Assembly (NCBI GenBank): GCA_937915735.1
Contig: CALGGS010000038.1
Location: forward strand, 1 to 8,586
Source of the DNA: an uncultured Treponema sp.
GTDB lineage: Bacteria; Spirochaetota; Spirochaetia; Treponematales; Treponemataceae
Direction: 5' to 3'
DNA: 8,586 bases
Position numbers and translations under genes: made by a program. Every line of letters begins with the position of its first letter. Within the stretch, counting starts at the first letter, position 1. This document shows, piece by piece, positions 6,900 through 8,586 of this stretch. The notes below the pieces were generated by a model, which was given only the letters and a program-made list of their open reading frames with translations, was not told where the DNA came from and searched no databases.

Positions 6900-7586
6900 A
6901 GACTTATCCTCCTGTTTTTGGTGGTCTTTGTTTGTGGTAGATTGTGCGGCGGTTTTCTGAACTTTCGGCGAGCCAGTAAGGATTGCGTCCGCGCCGTCCA
7001 AATGTATCATCGCGGCATCCCCCGCGCGGGCTGCGTCAACAATGGCGCAGTGGTTGTATCTGATTTTTCTCTGAATGCAGTCGTATTCAACGCCCATGTA
7101 AACGCCGGATGTTTCCTCAATCTCGCAGGTGTACCCCATCGAGAGAGCACGGCGACCGTTAAGAACATCGTCTATTGCATCATCACGGTTGATGGTCATG
7201 TCGATTGCAACATGGATTCCGTCTGTAAGCTTGTCGCTGTCCGTCCAGCCGTCATAATCCCGAATCTGTGTTGTTGTAGTCACATCGCTTCCCAGGCTTC
7301 CGACCTGAAGCTCTTTCTGATTTTCCGGTGTGACGAATCCGTCAGGGTGCTGATTGGTGACGGGCTTAAGTTTCATAGATTCAAGGCTTTCTGGAGCAAA
7401 GACTTCTTCCGGAAGGCGAAGTTCGCGGAGTACGGTTCCGTCCGCATACTGGTAGGTGAACACACCGATACTTGTGACAATAGCACGGCCTGTAAGGAAT
7501 CCTTCGGTAGTTCTTGTGAACTTGGTAGTCATCCACGAGCCAGCATCGAGCGTGTCAAATCTTTTTACTGTTTTGGGTGTCCCCAT
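6321..7586 (-). CDS. Head maturation protease with scaffold domain, DUF2213 family
   Basis: A 421-residue two-part protein. Residues about 18-200 match DUF2213, a relative of the HK97-type (S78-like) prohead protease: KPVTNQHPDGFVTPEN (74-89) contains His80 and RRALSMGYTCEIE (145-157) contains Ser149, the likely catalytic pair, followed by IRYNHCAIVDAARAGDAAMI (175-194). Residues 204-229 are a polar linker. Residues 245-310 form a strongly charged coiled coil (KKSDEAVKKADGLEKEVSDS and onward), followed by a helical C-terminus ending RRSRGEEA, as in capsid scaffolds. The protein would assemble inside the procapsid and cut scaffold and capsid. The ATG at 7586 has GAGGAG 5 nt upstream. A second start at codon 230 probably yields a free scaffold. 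The catalytic assignment is from motif only. Confidence 0.88.
   Translation of the reverse strand: MGTPKTVKRFDTLDAGSWMTTKFTRTTEGFLTGRAIVTSIGVFTYQYADGTVLRELRLPEEVFAPESLESMKLKPVTNQHPDGFVTPENQKELQVGSLGSDVTTTTQIRDYDGWTDSDKLTDGIHVAIDMTINRDDAIDDVLNGRRALSMGYTCEIEETSGVYMGVEYDCIQRKIRYNHCAIVDAARAGDAAMIHLDGADAILTGSPKVQKTAAQSTTNKDHQKQEDKSMKQTVRIDGIDYEVADSVAAHIAALTKKSDEAVKKADGLEKEVSDSKALVSKLEAERDTEKARADKAEADLEQARKDAFDESRIDSAVQERLAILDAADKAGVKVTPEMKMDGIRRAVIAAVFPSVNLDGKNDDYVAACFDSAKAELEKRGDSAQRAVGADGVGGTQDNFDSASARQRMIELNQRRSRGEEA
6908..6913 (-). promoter_or_regulatory. Internal ribosome-binding site for the scaffold
   Basis: AGGAGG on the minus strand, 8 nt before the in-frame ATG at 6899 and located inside the protease gene. 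It decides the proposed nested start. Confidence 0.65.
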
Positions 7587-7603
7587 GTTTTCTCCTCAGG
7601 GCA

Positions 7604-7667
7604 TAAAAAAACTTGCCACTGTTTCAGAAAGGCACATAAGTACCATTCCGAAAAACTCCGGCAAGTT
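7604..7667 (-). terminator. Hairpin plus U-tract in the leader of the head operon (attenuator candidate)
   Basis: On the minus strand AACTTGCC (7667-7660) pairs with GGCAAGTT (7617-7610), followed at once by a run of seven T (7611-7605, partly in the stem). Inside is a second stem: TTT-CGGAA-T-GGTAC, loop TTAT, GTGCC-T-TTCTG-AAA (7653-7622), with one T-T mismatch. Two of its pairs are G-U wobbles that form only in minus-strand RNA, which supports transcription in that direction. The U-tract ends 7 nt before the GAGGAG site of the protease gene. A terminator in this position would stop transcripts from 7767 unless overridden, so regulated readthrough is plausible. It could also simply end an upstream transcript. 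Confidence 0.6.
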
Positions 7668-7676
7668 ATTTCGGTC

Positions 7677-7690
7677 GCGGGCTTTCCCGC
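7677..7690 (-). other. Short G+C-rich leader hairpin
   Basis: GCGGG-aaag-CCCGC on the minus strand, a perfect 5-bp stem with a 4-nt loop, placed between the candidate promoter and the terminator-like hairpin. It lies in a G+C-rich patch (7671-7715) that contrasts with the A+T-rich DNA just upstream. It may be part of a structured leader; nothing identifies a known riboswitch class. Confidence 0.4.
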
Positions 7691-7739
7691 AAATGCCCGA
7701 GCCGCATGGGTTCGGATAGAAATGTAAAACTTGATTTCA

Positions 7740-7767
7740 AGAATATCACAAAATTAAAAAAAGTCAA
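7740..7767 (-). promoter_or_regulatory. Candidate sigma70-type promoter for the head operon
   Basis: On the minus strand TTGACT (7767-7762) and TATTCT (7745-7740) are separated by 16 nt of A+T-rich DNA. A start near 7733 would give a leader of about 147 nt before the protease ATG. It is the best promoter-like pair I find in the gap, but A+T-rich DNA produces such matches by chance, and phage late promoters often depend on other factors. Confidence 0.4.
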
Positions 7768-7914
7768 CAAAGATATTTTGAAAATGCCACAAAAAGATAA
7801 AAAATGTTTTTGAATAAAATCAGGAACGAACGAACACACACTCTCTACGCTGTTTAAGTGTATGTATTTAAATTTAGTATTTAGAATTTAGTATTAAGTA
7901 TTTAGAGTTATTCG
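7741..7914. other. A+T-rich non-coding stretch with short repeats
   Basis: No gene is visible. It holds a GAAC triplet repeat (about 7823-7834) and a strongly A+T-rich part (7861-7912) in which AATTTAGTATT occurs at 7871 and 7885 and AGTATTTAGA at 7876 and 7897, the latter pair 21 bp apart. It adjoins the phased half-site array and could be an easily unwound or bent region. No function can be assigned. Confidence 0.5.
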
Positions 7915-8040
7915 ACACCGTATGATGAGCGTCTAACATTGATATATCACCGTCTAACACCGTATATACGAGACCCGACACCGTATATACGATGTTAGAT
8001 ACCGTCCTATCGGTGTTCAACACCGTATATACGCCGTATC
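7915..8040. repeat. Half-site array, block A: six exact 21-bp periods
   Basis: Six consecutive 21-bp units begin at 7915, 7936, 7957, 7978, 7999 and 8020. Four start ACACCGTAT and three (7957, 7978, 8020) share ACACCGTATATACG exactly. Each unit has two 7-bp half-sites 11 bp apart, related to ACAYCGT or its complement ACGRTGT, with the second often degenerate. The half-sites at 7978 and 7989 form a clear dyad (ACACCGT-atat-ACGATGT). Two 10.5-bp turns per unit put all half-sites on one face of the helix. This is expected for cooperative protein binding. It has no coding sense and lacks the variable spacers of a CRISPR array. Confidence 0.9.
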
Positions 8041-8098
8041 ATTTTTATAAAAACCGTCTACTTTTATATACACCATTACAAAAATTTTAATAAAAGTA
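8041..8098. other. A+T-rich spacer between the two array blocks
   Basis: Fifty-eight bp, mostly A and T, with two poor half-sites, AAACCGT at 8051 and ACACCAT at 8070. It separates block A from block B by 68 bp between nearest good half-sites, about six and a half helical turns. It could be an eroded part of the array or a functional unwinding or hinge segment. Confidence 0.5.
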
Positions 8099-8230
8099 AC
8101 GATGTTGAACGGTATCGAACACCGTCGGACATCGATTATACGATGTCTAACACCTATCATACGGTGTCGAACGGTGTATATACGATGTCCGACATCGATA
8201 TATCACCGTATATACGGTGTCTAACATCGT
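8099..8230. repeat. Half-site array, block B: thirteen half-sites at 10-11 bp spacing
   Basis: Half-sites begin at 8099, 8109, 8119, 8129, 8140, 8150, 8161, 8171, 8182, 8192, 8203, 8214 and 8224. Steps are 10 or 11 bp and average 10.4. Examples are ACGATGT (8099, 8140, 8182), ACGGTGT (8161, 8171, 8214), ACACCGT (8119) and ACATCGT (8224). Orientation is mixed, giving many dyads, including the perfect 16-bp palindrome CACCGTATATACGGTG at 8204-8219. Three-nt linkers are mostly CTA, CGA, CGG, CCG or TGA; 4-nt linkers are A+T-rich (TTAT, TCAT, ATAT). This alternation repeats a 21-bp unit with drift. It is most likely a multi-site protein binding region. Confidence 0.9.
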
Positions 8231-8243
8231 ATGCCAACAAACT

Positions 8244-8280
8244 AAAAAAATAAGGGTACGATGAATTGTCGTACCCTTAT
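8244..8280 (-). terminator. Strong intrinsic terminator (second of tandem pair)
   Basis: On the minus strand ATAAGGGTACGA (8280-8269) pairs perfectly with TCGTACCCTTAT (8261-8250) across a 7-nt loop, followed by a T run (8250-8244). The A/U-tract is only on this side, so it acts on minus-strand transcripts from the gene at 8343-8573 and isolates the array from upstream transcription. Confidence 0.85.
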
Positions 8281-8285
8281 GGCAT

Positions 8286-8319
8286 AAAAAAAGCCCCGCA
8301 GATTTATTCTGCAAGGCTT
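8286..8319 (-). terminator. Intrinsic terminator (first of tandem pair)
   Basis: On the minus strand AAGCC (8319-8315) and GCAGA (8312-8308) pair with TCTGC (8302-8298) and GGCTT (8295-8291) around a 5-nt loop, with a 2-by-2 internal loop, followed by seven T (8292-8286). It begins about 24 nt after the stop of the small gene, the usual place for its terminator. Confidence 0.8.
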
Positions 8320-8342
8320 CCCATGAATTAAAAATCAAGCGG

Positions 8343-8573
8343 TCAAGCTGATTTCTTCATAATTTCAAATGTCTCTTTAGGCGAAATAACCTCTTCAAGA
8401 ACACCGTTAGTATCACGAATAAGAACTGGCATACCGACACAAATATGCTCCGCTTCCTGAGAAGTTACTACATAAATCACAGAGCCATTCCAGTCATCCA
8501 GCAATTTTTTACAGCCGTCAAACTTAAAGGACCTGTGCAACTCATTGTTTGCAAAATCAAGAATCTTATCCAT
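8343..8573 (-). CDS. Small protein of unknown function
   Basis: A 76-residue protein I do not recognise. It starts MDKILDFANNELHRSFKFDG, has a strand-like core GSVIYVVTSQEAEHICVGMP (30-49) and then VLIRDTNGVLEEVISPKETF (50-69), ending in a short helix with KKSA. It has no membrane segment, signal peptide or visible DNA-binding motif; the composition suggests a small soluble alpha/beta protein. GGAGG lies 7 nt before the ATG at 8573. Two intrinsic terminators follow it, so it ends a transcript separate from the head operon. It may be an accessory (moron-like) gene or the last gene of the upstream packaging operon, which is outside the window. Confidence 0.75.
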   Translation of the reverse strand: MDKILDFANNELHRSFKFDGCKKLLDDWNGSVIYVVTSQEAEHICVGMPVLIRDTNGVLEEVISPKETFEIMKKSA

Positions 8574-8586
8574 TTGCAGCCTCCAC

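Noticed and set aside
7671..7725. tRNA gene or tRNA-derived attachment site (GGGTTCGG motif)
   Set aside because: The GTTCG motif has no paired T stem, and no acceptor or anticodon arms can be drawn around it.
6837..7727. 296-codon open frame on the plus strand
   Set aside because: It lies opposite the DUF2213 protease gene, has no ribosome-binding site that I see, and its translation shows no domain pattern; it is a shadow of the real gene.
7604..7733. Continuation of a protein-coding frame through the leader (reading PEFFGMVLMCLSETVASFF on the minus strand)
   Set aside because: The frame looks protein-like for about 40 codons but has no supported start, and wobble-paired hairpins and the U-tract explain the sequence better as RNA structure.
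7915..8230. CRISPR array
   Set aside because: Units follow each other directly at 10-11 or 21 bp with no unique spacers of 25-40 bp, and no cas genes are present.
8147..8338. 63-codon minus-strand open frame across the array and terminators
   Set aside because: The frame runs through two terminators and repeated half-sites; the peptide is a product of the repeats.

Overview
The window is part of the late (virion) gene cluster of a contractile-tailed bacteriophage or prophage. Every gene is on the minus strand, so transcription runs from high to low coordinates. Starts are mostly preceded by strong AGGAGG-type ribosome-binding sites, and genes are packed with TAATG, ATGA or GTGA overlaps. This suggests long polycistronic, translationally coupled transcripts. 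The host cannot be fixed from sequence alone. The gene families (DUF2213, DUF2184, DUF4054, LIC_12616-type neck protein, DUF3383, DUF3277) fit prophages of Gram-negative bacteria, including spirochaetes. A Treponema-like host is possible, but I hold this weakly.

Layout in order of transcription. (1) 8573-8343: a small unrecognised gene followed by two back-to-back intrinsic terminators (8327-8244). (2) 8230-7741: about 500 bp of non-coding DNA dominated by two blocks of a short half-site (ACAYCGT or its complement ACGRTGT). The half-sites recur every 10 or 11 bp, once per helical turn, and the blocks are separated and flanked by A+T-rich DNA. (3) 7767-7587: a candidate promoter, a G+C-rich leader, and a long hairpin with a U-tract ending just before the ribosome-binding site of the next gene; this arrangement looks like an attenuator. 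(4) 7586-4649: head genes, namely a DUF2213 maturation protease with a C-terminal scaffold (apparently also made from an internal start at 6899), a capsid cement protein and the DUF2184 major capsid protein. (5) 4637-1713: a SAP/HeH-domain protein, DUF4054 adaptor, small accessory protein, two-helix membrane protein, gp10-like neck protein, stopper-like protein and tail terminator. (6) 1713-1: DUF3383 tail sheath and the start of the DUF3277 tail tube, which runs off the window.

Together the genes describe capsid building (protease and scaffold, capsid, cement), the head-tail connector and neck, and the contractile tail. The least ordinary part is the non-coding block 7587-8330. It combines a helically phased palindromic array, tandem terminators, a promoter and a terminator-like leader ahead of the head operon. 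I regard the phased array as the best candidate for an undescribed system, either a cooperative operator array, a partition or origin site, or an architectural element. The second notable point is a related beta-rich module of about 86 residues found inside both the tail sheath and the capsid cement protein.
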